Part shown: in pieces, positions 38,508 through 47,110 of the stretch
Position numbering within the stretch: the first letter of the stretch is position 1
Layout of the letters: each line of letters starts with the position of its first letter
DNA from: Streptococcus sp. oral taxon 431
Lineage (GTDB): Bacteria > Bacillota > Bacilli > Lactobacillales > Streptococcaceae
DNA length: 64,000 nucleotides
Reading direction: 5' to 3'
Assembly (NCBI RefSeq): GCF_001553685.1
Contig: NZ_CP014264.1
Coordinates: 1,434,001-1,498,000, forward strand
Notes under the pieces: model-generated
The model's input: only the letters and a program-made list of their open reading frames with translations
What the model was told of the DNA's origin: nothing
The model's database searches: none
Program-made: the position numbers and the translations under genes

Positions 38508-39236
38508 TTGTCTCAATTTAGAAAAAACTTCTCCAATCTTACCTTCGATAACTAAATCTGCTTTGCTATCTTGAGGAGTGCTGGACTTGTTGATAACGAC
38601 AAGATTTGACCCTGAAAAATAATTGATTAGGCTAGCTACAGGATAAACGACTAAGGAAGTTCCACCAATGATCAATAAATCTGCTTGCTGAATGACTTGG
38701 GCTGCTCGACTAAAAACATCCATATCCAGAGGTTCTTCATAAAGGGTTACGTCAGGTTTGACCACCTTACCACAATCTAAGCAGTAAGGAACTGGACCTT
38801 CAAGTGCCAAAAATGCAGTCAAATCATAAAAGCGATGACAGCCCAAACAGTAATTACGATCTGCACTACCATGCAGTTTCAAAACTTTCTGAGATCCTGC
38901 CATTTCATGGAGGCTATCGATATTTTGCGTCACAATCGCCTTTAATTTGCCTGTTTTTTCCAACGATGCTAGATAATCATGTGCTAAATTCGGCTTGGCA
39001 TCTGGATAGACCAGATACTTTTTGTAGAAATCAAAAAAATCCTCTGGATAGCGCTCAAACATAGTGCGTGAAACCAGTTGCTCGGCAGTAAAATGGCGAC
39101 CTAGTTTCAGACTATAGATACCATCTGAACTACGAAAATCTGGAATATTTGACTCTGTAGAAACCCCTGCACCACCGAAAAAGACAATTCTCTGACTTTG
39201 ATCAATAATACCCTGTAGTTGTTCAATTTTATCCAT
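38505..39236 (-). CDS. NAD-dependent protein deacylase, Sir2/CobB family
   Basis: 243 residues. Sirtuin motifs in order: GAGVSTESNIPDFRS (NAD), TQNIDSLHEMAG (catalytic core), LHGSA (catalytic His), a four-cysteine zinc site CLGC...CLDC, and GGTSLVVYPVASL. It removes acetyl or longer acyl groups from lysines using NAD. AGGAG precedes the ATG. It stands alone between two stem-loops. Confidence 0.95.
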   Translation of the reverse strand: MDKIEQLQGIIDQSQRIVFFGGAGVSTESNIPDFRSSDGIYSLKLGRHFTAEQLVSRTMFERYPEDFFDFYKKYLVYPDAKPNLAHDYLASLEKTGKLKAIVTQNIDSLHEMAGSQKVLKLHGSADRNYCLGCHRFYDLTAFLALEGPVPYCLDCGKVVKPDVTLYEEPLDMDVFSRAAQVIQQADLLIIGGTSLVVYPVASLINYFSGSNLVVINKSSTPQDSKADLVIEGKIGEVFSKLRQ

Positions 39237-39264
39237 TCTGTACTCCTAGGAATTTTCAAGTTAA

Positions 39265-39307
39265 AAAGTTGAAAGCCTTGACTTCTTGTCAACTTGGCTT
39301 CCAACTT
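39265..39307 (-). terminator. Stem-loop, possible deoD terminator
   Basis: Long interrupted inverted repeat: AAGTTG.AAGCC..TTGAC with loop TTCTT and GTCAA..GGCTT.CAACTT. On the minus strand it is followed by TTTTTAAC, so it may end the deoD transcript about 160 bases after its stop. The T run is short. Confidence 0.5.
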
Positions 39308-39465
39308 CATTTGATTATGATTTAGATATTAAACTGACTAGTCTCGGTCCTTTGACACAATTAGGCTTTCTTCAATTTCCTTATTCTTACCTATTTCAGG
39401 ATTGATTCATTGTTGATGGTTATCATTTTGAGAACAAGAGAAATCATTCTGAATATAGCCTACCT

Positions 39466-40176
39466 TTAGTCAGCAATCAATGTTTCCAAACCAACCTTCA
39501 TCATATCAGTGAAGGTGTTTTGACGTTCTTCTGCAGTTGTATCTTCATCTGGATTAACCAAACTATCTGAAATAGTCATGATAGCAAGGGCATCAACATG
39601 ATGTTGAGCTGCAAGATAATACAGCGCTGCCGCTTCCATTTCCACCGCTTTTACTCCCCACTTACCAAGCTCAATGTTCTTATCACCATAGTTAGAATAG
39701 AAAACGTCTGATGATAAGACATTTCCGACGTGAGTAGTCATACCAAGGTCTTTGGCAATGTGGTAAGCCTTGTCTAAAAGATCAAAGCTAGCAATTTGTG
39801 GGAAATCGTATTGAGGCCAATCGTTGCGGATGATATTTGAATTGGTAGCAGCAGCCTGTGCTAAAACCAATTCACGGACATGAACATCCTCATTCAAAGA
39901 GCCCGCAGTTCCAACACGAATCAATTTTTTCACTCCGTAGTCAACAATTAACTCACGCGCATAGATAGAGATGGATGGCATTCCCATCCCAGTTCCCATG
40001 ACAGATACACGGTGACCCTTGTAAGTTCCAGTGTAACCAAACATGTTACGCACTTCGTTAAAGCAAACAGCATCTTCTAAAAAGTTCTCAGCGATAAATT
40101 TCGCACGAAGAGGATCTCCAGGAAGAAGAATTTTATCAGCAATTTCACCCTGCTTAGCAGCAATATGGATAGACAT
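39466..40176 (-). CDS. deoD: Purine-nucleoside phosphorylase, DeoD type
   Basis: 236 residues, hexameric trimer-of-dimers family with [34 protein letters not shown] and [15 protein letters not shown]. It cleaves purine (deoxy)nucleosides, including adenosine, to base and sugar-1-phosphate, complementing PunA. No Shine-Dalgarno sequence lies before the ATG; a structured repeat ends 12 bases upstream of it and carries GAAAGG at its far edge. Confidence 0.96.
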   Translation of the reverse strand: MSIHIAAKQGEIADKILLPGDPLRAKFIAENFLEDAVCFNEVRNMFGYTGTYKGHRVSVMGTGMGMPSISIYARELIVDYGVKKLIRVGTAGSLNEDVHVRELVLAQAAATNSNIIRNDWPQYDFPQIASFDLLDKAYHIAKDLGMTTHVGNVLSSDVFYSNYGDKNIELGKWGVKAVEMEAAALYYLAAQHHVDALAIMTISDSLVNPDEDTTAEERQNTFTDMMKVGLETLIAD

Positions 40177-40183
40177 AATTTAT

Positions 40184-40315
40184 GATACAAAGAGCGACCA
40201 GAAAGCGACTGAAAATTAGGAATCTGACGAGAAATCCTGATTTCTCAGTTAGATTATCTATTTTCCGAGCTTTCCGCTCGTGTTCAAATTAGAACACACG
40301 CTCTACCTTTCTTTT
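40184..40315 (-). repeat. Structured repeat, copy C, directly upstream of deoD
   Basis: Minus strand order: AAAGAAAGG, outer stem AGAGCG (pairs with CGCTCT near 40190-40196), hairpin GTGTTC/GAACAC (40280-40297), then a helix 40211-40265: GAAAAT/ATTTTC, internal loop AGATA/TCCTA, AATCT/AGATT and apical GAGAAAT/ATTTCTC. The 3' edge reads TTTGTATCATAAATT before the deoD ATG. Confidence 0.65.
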
Positions 40316-40322
40316 TTATTAA

Positions 40323-40458
40323 TAGGACAGGCGACAGAGAACAAAGTAAAAATAGGAAACTGACGACGCATCACAGATGCTAGAAAGTTTATCTTTTTTA
40401 CACAATTCTCCGCCCGTATTCAGTTCAGCTAATACGGTTAACCCATCCTTTCTGTGTG
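40323..40458 (-). repeat. Structured repeat, copy B
   Basis: Minus strand: CAGAAAGG, outer stem GGATGGG/CCTGTCC (with G-U pairs), hairpin CCGTATT/AATACGG, then a helix 40346-40401: GTAAAAA/TTTTTAC, internal loop AGATA/TCCTA, AAACT/AGTTT and apical GCATC/GATGC. Same architecture and loops as copy C, different stem sequences. Confidence 0.65.
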
Positions 40459-40467
40459 TATTTTTTG

Positions 40468-40521
40468 TTTAGAAAAGTTTTCCGCTCGTGTTCAATTAGA
40501 ACACACGCTCAACCTTTCTTT
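40468..40521 (-). repeat. Structured repeat, truncated copy A
   Basis: Only the 5' part is present: AAAGAAAGG, GAGCG and the GTGTTC/GAACAC hairpin followed by GAGCGGAAAA, nearly identical to copy C. The long helix is missing. The rest of the 408-base gap (40522-40584) is AT-rich and shows nothing else I can support. Confidence 0.6.
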
Positions 40522-40584
40522 ATTAAATGATATTGATTATAAATTTAAAATATATTTTGGATTAGAAAAACTAGAGTATTCTTA

Positions 40585-41865
40585 TTAATTTTCTATTATC
40601 CTTGTCTTTAGTCGTAAGTATTTCTCCAAAGGGATTCGGTCCAGCATCTTAGCAAAACCAAATGCCAAGTAAGCAGTCACCAAAAGAATAGGTATAGCCT
40701 CAAATGACTGACCAGTGAACCCCATTACCAATCCACTTGCAGATAGGGGTGCCTTCAAGGTCACAGCTAAAAAGCAAATCGAACCTAATAGTAAGACTGC
40801 TGGCTGGTTGCCACTACCTAAAATCATGGTCAAGAGTGCAGCTCCTGCTATCCCCAAGGCAAAAGATGGGGTCAAGGTACCGCCATAGGCACCTGCCCAA
40901 AGGGTGACTAAAACGACCAAGGCTTTCAAGACAAATAAAAGGATTACCGTCTTGGCATTACTGCCGTTTAAAATCTCCTGAGCCATCATACGCCCATTAC
41001 CAAGTAGATGAGGTAAATGGCTAGCCAATCCAACAAGGAAAAGGAATGTTATCGGCAGTGTATAGAGTATCCGCTTGTTCTTTATTCTCTTTGAAGAAGC
41101 TTGTTTGTTGAAGTGAGCAAAAAGCCAAGCGAGTGGAGTCAGAAAAAGAACTAATAGGGGAACAAGCCACATATCACCTAGTGACCAAGTCAGAATTGGA
41201 AGCTGGTAGAGAGCATGATCTGAAACAACAAAGCCTGCTGTAAAGGCTGATACATATGTAGTCAGACCGACCAAGAAAAAACGTTTGACAGATAAAGCAA
41301 TTCCCAAGGTTTCAAAAACGAAAAACACACTCGTTAATGGAACCTGATAGACAGCCGCTAAACCCGCACCAGCTCCACAGGCAATGAGAAAGATTCGGTC
41401 CTTCACGGAGAGAGAAAAAATATTGGCAATAGGTCTTGAAAATAAAGCTCCAATCTCCCGTGGTGCAGCTTCCTTACCGATAGGTGCCCCTCCTCCAACC
41501 GCAATAATCTGCCAAATTGAATGAACTAGCTGTTTTAAAAAATGAAGTTTGTATTGTGATGTTTCATCTTTCATCTGCGCTTTGATGGAAAAAATCTTTG
41601 CTTTTCTTTGCAAGAAATACCAGATCAAGGCAGAACTGACACCCACGATGATTAAACTGAAGCCTATTCGTGATGAAGCAACACCATCTGTCAAGAATCC
41701 AGTGTTATGCTCTGTCTGACCAAAAGCAATCCCTTCAACCAGCTCTAAAAGATAATGGAGCAAAATTCCGAATATACCTGTAACTAGCCCTAGCATGATA
41801 ACCGCTAGGACTAATTTGAGGTTATATGGGATTTTCTGAAGACTCCTCCTCAACTCATGTACCAT
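40585..41865 (-). CDS. ClC-family anion channel or antiporter
   Basis: 426 residues, about ten or more helices, voltage-gated chloride channel (ClC) fold. The helix-F gating block reads GKEAAPREIG; its glutamate is kept but the canonical form is GKEGP. The usual GSGIP selectivity motif is not recognisable. The later block AGAYGGTLTPSFALG matches the GXFXP region. It could be a chloride/proton or fluoride/proton exchanger. It starts two bases after the punA stop with no ribosome site, so translation is probably coupled. Confidence 0.85.
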   Translation of the reverse strand: MVHELRRSLQKIPYNLKLVLAVIMLGLVTGIFGILLHYLLELVEGIAFGQTEHNTGFLTDGVASSRIGFSLIIVGVSSALIWYFLQRKAKIFSIKAQMKDETSQYKLHFLKQLVHSIWQIIAVGGGAPIGKEAAPREIGALFSRPIANIFSLSVKDRIFLIACGAGAGLAAVYQVPLTSVFFVFETLGIALSVKRFFLVGLTTYVSAFTAGFVVSDHALYQLPILTWSLGDMWLVPLLVLFLTPLAWLFAHFNKQASSKRIKNKRILYTLPITFLFLVGLASHLPHLLGNGRMMAQEILNGSNAKTVILLFVLKALVVLVTLWAGAYGGTLTPSFALGIAGAALLTMILGSGNQPAVLLLGSICFLAVTLKAPLSASGLVMGFTGQSFEAIPILLVTAYLAFGFAKMLDRIPLEKYLRLKTRIIEN

Positions 41866-41867
41866 GA

Positions 41868-42677
41868 TTATAATTCAGCAAGAATCGCTTTCAGCAAGCC
41901 TTTAAAGTCGCCTTTTACACGTTCGGTCACTTCTACCACTTCTTCGTGGTTGAGTTCTTCTTGGAAACCAGCCGCAAAGTTGGTAATACATGAAATACCA
42001 AGAACCTTCAAGCCAGAGTGTGCTGCAACGATAACTTCAGGAACGGTTGACATTCCGACAGCATCTGCACCAAGTGTCTTATAAGCACGGATTTCAGCTG
42101 GAGTTTCATAAGTTGGACCAGTTACACCGATATAAACACCGTCATCAAGTTTAACACCAAGCTTTTCAGCAACTGCATGAGCTGTAGCACGATATTCTGG
42201 AGTGTAGGCTTTTGACATGTCTGGGAAACGTGGACCGAAGTCATCTAAGTTTTCACCGATTAGAGGGTTTTGGCCTGTCATATTGATGTGGTCAGTGATA
42301 GCCATCAAAGTACCAGGACCAAAGCCGATACCTCCAGCAGCGTTGGTTACAATCACACCTTCACAGCCCAAAACTTTCATGACACGAACTGGGAAAGTAA
42401 CAACTTCAAGCGGATTTCCTTCATAGAAATGAAAGCGTCCTTGAAGTGCTAAAACCTTACGTCCTGCAAGCTCACCGTACACCAATTTTCCAGCGTGTCC
42501 AACAACAGTAGAACGTCCCCAGTTTGGAATCTCAGCATAGTCTACCACAACTGGATTTTCGATTTCTTCAGCAAGTTCTCCCAGTCCTGATCCAAGAATC
42601 AAGCCGAACTCTGGTGCTTCTACTCCCTTTTCTTTTAAGAAAGCAGCTGTTTCATTGATTTTATTTAAAAATGTCAT
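41868..42677 (-). CDS. punA: Purine-nucleoside phosphorylase I (inosine/guanosine)
   Basis: 269 residues, trimeric PNP family with LILGSGLGELAEEI, GRFHFYEG and TNAAGGIGFGPGTLM. It acts on 6-oxopurine nucleosides. AAGGAG precedes the ATG. Sits between DUF1697 and the ClC gene in the rpiA-deoB operon, whose products process the resulting sugar phosphates. Confidence 0.96.
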   Translation of the reverse strand: MTFLNKINETAAFLKEKGVEAPEFGLILGSGLGELAEEIENPVVVDYAEIPNWGRSTVVGHAGKLVYGELAGRKVLALQGRFHFYEGNPLEVVTFPVRVMKVLGCEGVIVTNAAGGIGFGPGTLMAITDHINMTGQNPLIGENLDDFGPRFPDMSKAYTPEYRATAHAVAEKLGVKLDDGVYIGVTGPTYETPAEIRAYKTLGADAVGMSTVPEVIVAAHSGLKVLGISCITNFAAGFQEELNHEEVVEVTERVKGDFKGLLKAILAEL

Positions 42678-43234
42678 TAGGTATCTCCTTCTTTATGTTT
42701 TAAAAATTGACCGATTTTGTCAAAGGTTTTTGCATTTCGAATCGTAATATTACGATAGAAAGGCATCTTAAGCAGGTACTTGTGATAGGCTGTTTTGCTA
42801 TAGGTTTCTTCTGAGAATTTGCCCCAGAAGATTCCCAGTTTCCCGAAATGAAGCACTTCATCTACCAGTTCCATACTTTCGACTTTCTCGATGACTTGCT
42901 TGATATCCAGTCCCTCAGTATAAAAGAGAACATCCTTTCGAGCCATTTCTTGGAACCACCATTCCGGAAGAGTTCTAAGCTCCTCTTCGTAATCTTCTTG
43001 ACTTAACAAGGAAAAATGTTGGATAAATGGATAATGCTTGTCAAAGAAAGCCTGTAAGATCTCCACTAGTTGAGTCTTCGAGATACTTGTGTCAAAGAAA
43101 ATATTGCCACTATTGATGTAGGTTTCAACATTTTCCAATCCCAACTCTGTCAATTCTTGACGAAGCTGGGCCATGACCACCTTATGTTTCCCACCGACAT
43201 TGATCCCTCTAACCAGTAATGCCAAGCGAGTCAT
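42677..43234 (-). CDS. DUF1697 family protein
   Basis: 185 residues with the family opening LLVRGINVGGKHKVVMAQLRQ and NVETYINSGNIFF. Soluble alpha/beta protein, function unknown. It starts one base after the deoB stop with no clear ribosome site and ends on the punA start, so it is translated as part of the operon. Its fixed place among nucleoside genes may hint at a link, but this is only context. Confidence 0.85.
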   Translation of the reverse strand: MTRLALLVRGINVGGKHKVVMAQLRQELTELGLENVETYINSGNIFFDTSISKTQLVEILQAFFDKHYPFIQHFSLLSQEDYEEELRTLPEWWFQEMARKDVLFYTEGLDIKQVIEKVESMELVDEVLHFGKLGIFWGKFSEETYSKTAYHKYLLKMPFYRNITIRNAKTFDKIGQFLKHKEGDT

Positions 43235-43235
43235 C

Positions 43236-44447
43236 TTAAACCAATTTATCTAAGAAGCTTTCACCAATCATAGCTTTATCAACGCCAAAGTTATCAGCGA
43301 TTGTCGCAGAAATATCAGCAAAATGACCGATTGGTAGGTGTCCATTTCCTTTTAATGATGGGCTGTAGGCCAAAAGTGGAATGTATTCACGAGTATGGTC
43401 TGTACCTGCATAAGTAGGGTCATTACCATGGTCAGCAGTAATCATAAGTAGATCATCTTCACGCATAGCTGCGATGATTTCTGGCAAGCGTTCGTCAAAC
43501 TCGTGCAAGCAATCACGGTATCCATGGGCATTGCGACGGTGACCGTAAAGAGCATCAAAGTCTACCAAGTTAGTGAATGAGAATCCTTTTTCAAACTCAG
43601 CAAGTCCCATCGTCTTAATCAAGGTATCCATACCGTGGCTATTTGACTTATTGTGGCCCATATCGTGGTTAATACCAGCACCGTTGAAGATATCGTTGAT
43701 CTTACCAACCGCATAGGTATCAATACCAGCTTCGTTCAACTTATCCAAAACAGTCGGCGCAAATGGTGATACAGCCAAGTCACGACGATTTGCAGTTCGC
43801 GTGAAGTTTCCAGGCTCCCCAACATAAGGACGTGCAATGATACGACCTAGAAGGGCTGGACGTTCCAATGTGATGGAACGAGCGTACTCACAAATACGGT
43901 AAAGTTCATCCAAAGGAATGATATCTTCATGGGCTGCAATTTGAAGAACAGGGTCAGCGGACGTATAAATTATCAACTCACCAGTTTCCATTTGACGTGG
44001 TCCAAAGTCATCGATGACAGCTGTTCCTGAGTATGGTTTGTTGGCTTCACGAATAACCTTACGTCCTGAAAATTCTTCGATTTTAGTAAGAATTTCTTCT
44101 GGGAATCCATTCCAGAAAGTATCAAACGGTTCAGTAATATTAAGCCCCATGATTTCCCAGTGACCGGTCATGGTATCTTTACCTAGTGACACTTCCTCAA
44201 GTTTAGTGTAGTAACCGCTAGGATTTGCCTCTGCAGGAACCGTTTTAAGGGCTGTCTCACGTTCAATATTCCCAAGACCAATCTTAGCCATATTCGGTAC
44301 ATTTAAACCAACTGATTTAGAGATGTGTCCTAATGTATCAGATGCTCCATCTGGAACCCCTGCATTGACAAAGTTATTAGCATCTGGTGCCGCACCGATT
44401 CCTACAGAATCGAGTACCACCAAGTGAATACGTTTAAATTTTGACAT
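43236..44447 (-). CDS. deoB: Phosphopentomutase
   Basis: 403 residues from the second of two tandem ATG codons (better spacing from GGAGG). Alkaline-phosphatase superfamily with metal motifs [20 protein letters not shown] (phosphorylated Thr) and TADHGNDPT. It converts (deoxy)ribose-1-phosphate from the phosphorylases into the 5-phosphate for DeoC or the pentose pathway. Follows rpiA by 12 bases. Confidence 0.97.
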   Translation of the reverse strand: MSKFKRIHLVVLDSVGIGAAPDANNFVNAGVPDGASDTLGHISKSVGLNVPNMAKIGLGNIERETALKTVPAEANPSGYYTKLEEVSLGKDTMTGHWEIMGLNITEPFDTFWNGFPEEILTKIEEFSGRKVIREANKPYSGTAVIDDFGPRQMETGELIIYTSADPVLQIAAHEDIIPLDELYRICEYARSITLERPALLGRIIARPYVGEPGNFTRTANRRDLAVSPFAPTVLDKLNEAGIDTYAVGKINDIFNGAGINHDMGHNKSNSHGMDTLIKTMGLAEFEKGFSFTNLVDFDALYGHRRNAHGYRDCLHEFDERLPEIIAAMREDDLLMITADHGNDPTYAGTDHTREYIPLLAYSPSLKGNGHLPIGHFADISATIADNFGVDKAMIGESFLDKLV

Positions 44448-44459
44448 CATTTGCCTCCT

Positions 44460-45143
44460 TTATTTCCCTTTTGTTGAAGTTAAAACCTGAACGCCAGCTT
44501 GTCCTGCAACGATCACTTTATCAACCATTTGATTAAATAAACCGTGCTCAACAACACCAACCTGAAGATCCAATTGACGACCAAAAGCGACCGGATCTTC
44601 AATAACACCTAGATCCAGATCAATGATAAAATTCTGCATATCCGTCACAAAGCGTTGGCCATTTTTTTCACGAAAACTTGGCTTATAACCAGCTTTTTCA
44701 AAACGACGGAAAACCTGTTCTGCTCCGTATTGGACAACTTCGACAGGTAGTTTGAAAGCGCCCAGTTTCTCAACCATCTTGCTCTCATCTACCACCCAGA
44801 TATACTGTTTAGTTGGTGTCGCAACTACTTTTTCCATTAGAAGTGCACCACCGCCTCCTTTGATACCATTAAACTGAAGATCCACCTCATCAGCTCCATC
44901 AACAGTCACATCAACCTCATCCACCTCATCGATAGACTTAAGCGGTATATTCAATCCTTGTGCCTGTTTTGTCGTTACACTCGAAGTTGTTACGGCTGTA
45001 ATTTGAAGTCCTTCCTCCTTGATTCTACGTCCGATCTCCTCTACGAAATAATAGGCAGTCGAGCCTGTTCCAAGTCCTACAACCATTCCATCGGTTACGA
45101 ACTCAGCAGCCTTGATGCCTGCTATTTTTTTCAGATTTTCCAC
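44460..45143 (-). CDS. rpiA: Ribose-5-phosphate isomerase A, GTG start
   Basis: 227 residues with a GTG start at 45143 preceded by TTGGAGGTG. Active-site blocks [15 protein letters not shown] and [11 protein letters not shown] present. Interconverts ribose-5-phosphate and ribulose-5-phosphate, linking nucleoside breakdown to the pentose phosphate pathway. First gene of the salvage operon. Confidence 0.97.
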   Translation of the reverse strand: MENLKKIAGIKAAEFVTDGMVVGLGTGSTAYYFVEEIGRRIKEEGLQITAVTTSSVTTKQAQGLNIPLKSIDEVDEVDVTVDGADEVDLQFNGIKGGGGALLMEKVVATPTKQYIWVVDESKMVEKLGAFKLPVEVVQYGAEQVFRRFEKAGYKPSFREKNGQRFVTDMQNFIIDLDLGVIEDPVAFGRQLDLQVGVVEHGLFNQMVDKVIVAGQAGVQVLTSTKGK

Positions 45144-45173
45144 TTAAACACCTCCAAACAAAAAGCTACTTTT

Positions 45174-45182
45174 ATTATAACA
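45174..45182 (-). promoter_or_regulatory. Extended -10 promoter of rpiA-deoB operon
   Basis: Minus strand TGTTATAAT with TATAAT at 45174-45179, about 30 bases before the GTG start; no strong -35. Confidence 0.6.
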
Positions 45183-45209
45183 TGAATACGCTTTAAATTC
45201 ATCCTTGCA

Positions 45210-45244
45210 CTAGAAAAACCCGAACATTTTATTTCGGGTTTCTG
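45210..45244 (-). terminator. Terminator after the U32 peptidase gene
   Basis: AAACCCGAA/TTCGGGTTT stem with an AT loop, ending in TTTTTC on the minus strand, five bases after the stop. Confidence 0.85.
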
Positions 45245-45248
45245 ATTC

Positions 45249-46178
45249 TTATTTAACCATGTCAGGATCGTAGTCATAAAATCCTGTGTCAAGGAAACGA
45301 TTTTGGGGATGGAGTTTACGGACTTGCTCGTCCAACAAGAAGGCTTGGTCATGCGTAATGCTTCCCTCTTGAATCAAGCTACGGGCTTGGATGAAGAGTT
45401 TTGCAATCTCAACAAAATCTTGACCTGGAGTATAAAGTCCTTCTAGTTTCCAATGAGTGAAACCATGCTCTACCAACTCTGGCAATTTTGTCATCAAATC
45501 GAGGTCGTTATTGGCAAAAATGTGAGTTCCATGATTATCTTCAAAAATTGAGTAGTGACTATCTGGATCACTAGGCTCTGCTAAGAAGAGGTCGCGTTGA
45601 CGTGTTTTTTCATCATCAATCTGAGTAAAATTATAGTAATTCTGCAGGAGTGGACGCTTAGAGTGGTGGATGACACTAGCACCGTAAACTAAAACTTCAG
45701 CAGGAATTTCCAAAATTTCAGGCATTTTAAAGAGTTCAGCTGATGGAATTTCACGAGCCAATACTGCCTCAGAAGCGCCAGCCTTTTGTCCCCAGAAATT
45801 AATCTGACGGCTACTAGTTACCATGGTTGAGGCATCATAGATGGTTTTAAAAGAATAACCATCACGATTGACAACATAAAAGACACCCGCATCTCCAACA
45901 GTAATGTAGTCTGTTTTAATTTCTTCCAAGAAATCAAGGAAGGGTTTGATACGATCCATCATATCCTGATGCATAAGAGCATTGACCGCTACGATCAATT
46001 CCTTACCTGCATCATGAACCAGACCAGCGATGGTTCTCAGTTCATCATAAGAAAAAGTCTTTGGTAGGCGAAGTCCAAAATCTTTCTCACCGACATAGAT
46101 GCGGTCAACTCCCGCCTCTAGTAATTCTTTTACTTGTTCAATGCTTTCAGCAGTTGCTGTAATAATAATCTTTTCCAT
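45249..46178 (-). CDS. U32 family peptidase-like protein
   Basis: 309 residues with the N-terminal TIM-like fold of the peptidase U32 (YegQ/YhbU/RlhA) family: LLEAGVDRIYVGEKDFGLR, AVNALMHQDM and the block EVLVYGASVIHHSKRPLLQNY. Relatives act in RNA hydroxylation, ubiquinone synthesis or collagen cleavage, so the reaction cannot be assigned. The ATG is seven bases from a TGGTATAAT box and has no ribosome site, suggesting a leaderless mRNA. Confidence 0.88.
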   Translation of the reverse strand: MEKIIITATAESIEQVKELLEAGVDRIYVGEKDFGLRLPKTFSYDELRTIAGLVHDAGKELIVAVNALMHQDMMDRIKPFLDFLEEIKTDYITVGDAGVFYVVNRDGYSFKTIYDASTMVTSSRQINFWGQKAGASEAVLAREIPSAELFKMPEILEIPAEVLVYGASVIHHSKRPLLQNYYNFTQIDDEKTRQRDLFLAEPSDPDSHYSIFEDNHGTHIFANNDLDLMTKLPELVEHGFTHWKLEGLYTPGQDFVEIAKLFIQARSLIQEGSITHDQAFLLDEQVRKLHPQNRFLDTGFYDYDPDMVK

Positions 46179-46185
46179 AAGAAAA

Positions 46186-46194
46186 ATTATACCA
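46186..46194 (-). promoter_or_regulatory. Extended -10 promoter of the U32 gene
   Basis: TGGTATAAT on the minus strand (TATAAT at 46186-46191); seven bases to the ATG at 46178. Confidence 0.65.
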
Positions 46195-46261
46195 CATTTC
46201 TGAAAAATCAGCTATGGGCAATCTATTTTTTAAGAAAAGTTAGTTTTTTCCCCTTCACTTT

Positions 46262-46369
46262 TATACTCAATGAAAATCAAAGAGCAAACTAGGAAGCTAG
46301 CCGCAGGCTGTACTTGAGTACGGCAAGGTGAAGCTGACGTGGTTTGAATTTGATTTTCGAAGAGTATTA
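46262..46369. repeat. BOX element (boxA-boxC type)
   Basis: A 107-base repeat beginning TATACTCAATGAAAATCAAA, containing GAAGCTAGCCGCAGGCTG and GTACTTGAGTACGGCAAGG (boxA) and GAAGCTGACGTGGTTTGAA (boxC), and ending GATTTTCGAAGAGTATTA. The ends are inverted repeats (ATACTC/GAGTAT). This is the pneumococcal BOX repeat, here without a boxB unit. It lies between the U32 promoter and the ABC transporter terminator. Confidence 0.93.
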
Positions 46370-46408
46370 GAAAAAGAAAAGTGAACCACCTTTACTAGAG
46401 TTCACTTT
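46369..46408 (-). terminator. Terminator after the HrtA-like gene
   Basis: On the minus strand AAGTGAAC pairs with GTTCACTT, followed by TTCTTTTTCT, nine bases beyond the stop. It directly adjoins the BOX repeat. Confidence 0.8.
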
Positions 46409-46416
46409 ATATTCTT

Positions 46417-47097
46417 TTATGCTTGTATTTCTTCAACAAGGTGACCATCATTCATGATAAAGACACGGTCCACCTTATCAAGAAGTCTGGTGTCATGCGT
46501 AATCATCACTACTCCTCTTCCCTGCTCATGGGCAATTGATGCAAGCATATCCGTCACTTGGTAGGCTCTTTGGGTATCAAGACTGGCTGTTGGTTCGTCA
46601 GCAAGTACGATGCTAGGATTGTTATAGAGAGCTCTGGCAATTGCTGCACGTTGACGTTCTCCACCTGACAAGGCCTTTGGATAATGATTTTGAACTTTGT
46701 TCAGATCCAACAAATCAAATAACTGTTGACGGTCACTTTTCGTAGATTTATCTTTATCTAGTCGATCAATTAGGTCTAATTGTTCCTTAACGGTTAAAAA
46801 TGGAATCAGATTTGAAGCCTGTAAAATAAAACCAAATTCCTTAAACCGAAGATCTGTTTTCTCTTTTTCAGTCAAATCACCAGTTTCTGTTCCCTTAACT
46901 AAAATCTTACCACCTGAAGGCTCCTGCAACTGTCCTAAGGTGGTCAAAAAGGTTGTTTTACCAGATCCAGAAGGACCAACTATGGCAACAAATTCACCAG
47001 CATTTAGTTGAAAGTTCGTCTCGTGTAGGGCAACGACTTTCATATTTCCTTCTCCGTAGCTTTTCGTCACTTGCTTCATTTCTATCAATGGTGTCAT
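46417..47097 (-). CDS. ABC exporter ATPase, HrtA/MacB type
   Basis: 226 residues from the ATG at 47097 (AAGGAG upstream). Walker A GPSGSGKTT, signature LSGGERQRAAIARALY, Walker B IVLADEPTASLDT. LolD/MacB-type ATPase that works with an FtsX-domain permease. Its start overlaps the end of the permease gene. The pair resembles HrtBA (heme efflux) in size and order, but antimicrobial-peptide or other mechanotransmission exporters cannot be excluded. Confidence 0.88.
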   Translation of the reverse strand: MTPLIEMKQVTKSYGEGNMKVVALHETNFQLNAGEFVAIVGPSGSGKTTFLTTLGQLQEPSGGKILVKGTETGDLTEKEKTDLRFKEFGFILQASNLIPFLTVKEQLDLIDRLDKDKSTKSDRQQLFDLLDLNKVQNHYPKALSGGERQRAAIARALYNNPSIVLADEPTASLDTQRAYQVTDMLASIAHEQGRGVVMITHDTRLLDKVDRVFIMNDGHLVEEIQA

Positions 47098-47110
47098 ATA
47101 AGTCTCCTTA

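Noticed and set aside
40177..40584. Purine riboswitch in front of deoD
   Set aside because: The conserved purine aptamer junction bases and loop-loop motifs are absent; the sequence is instead the structured repeat family described above.
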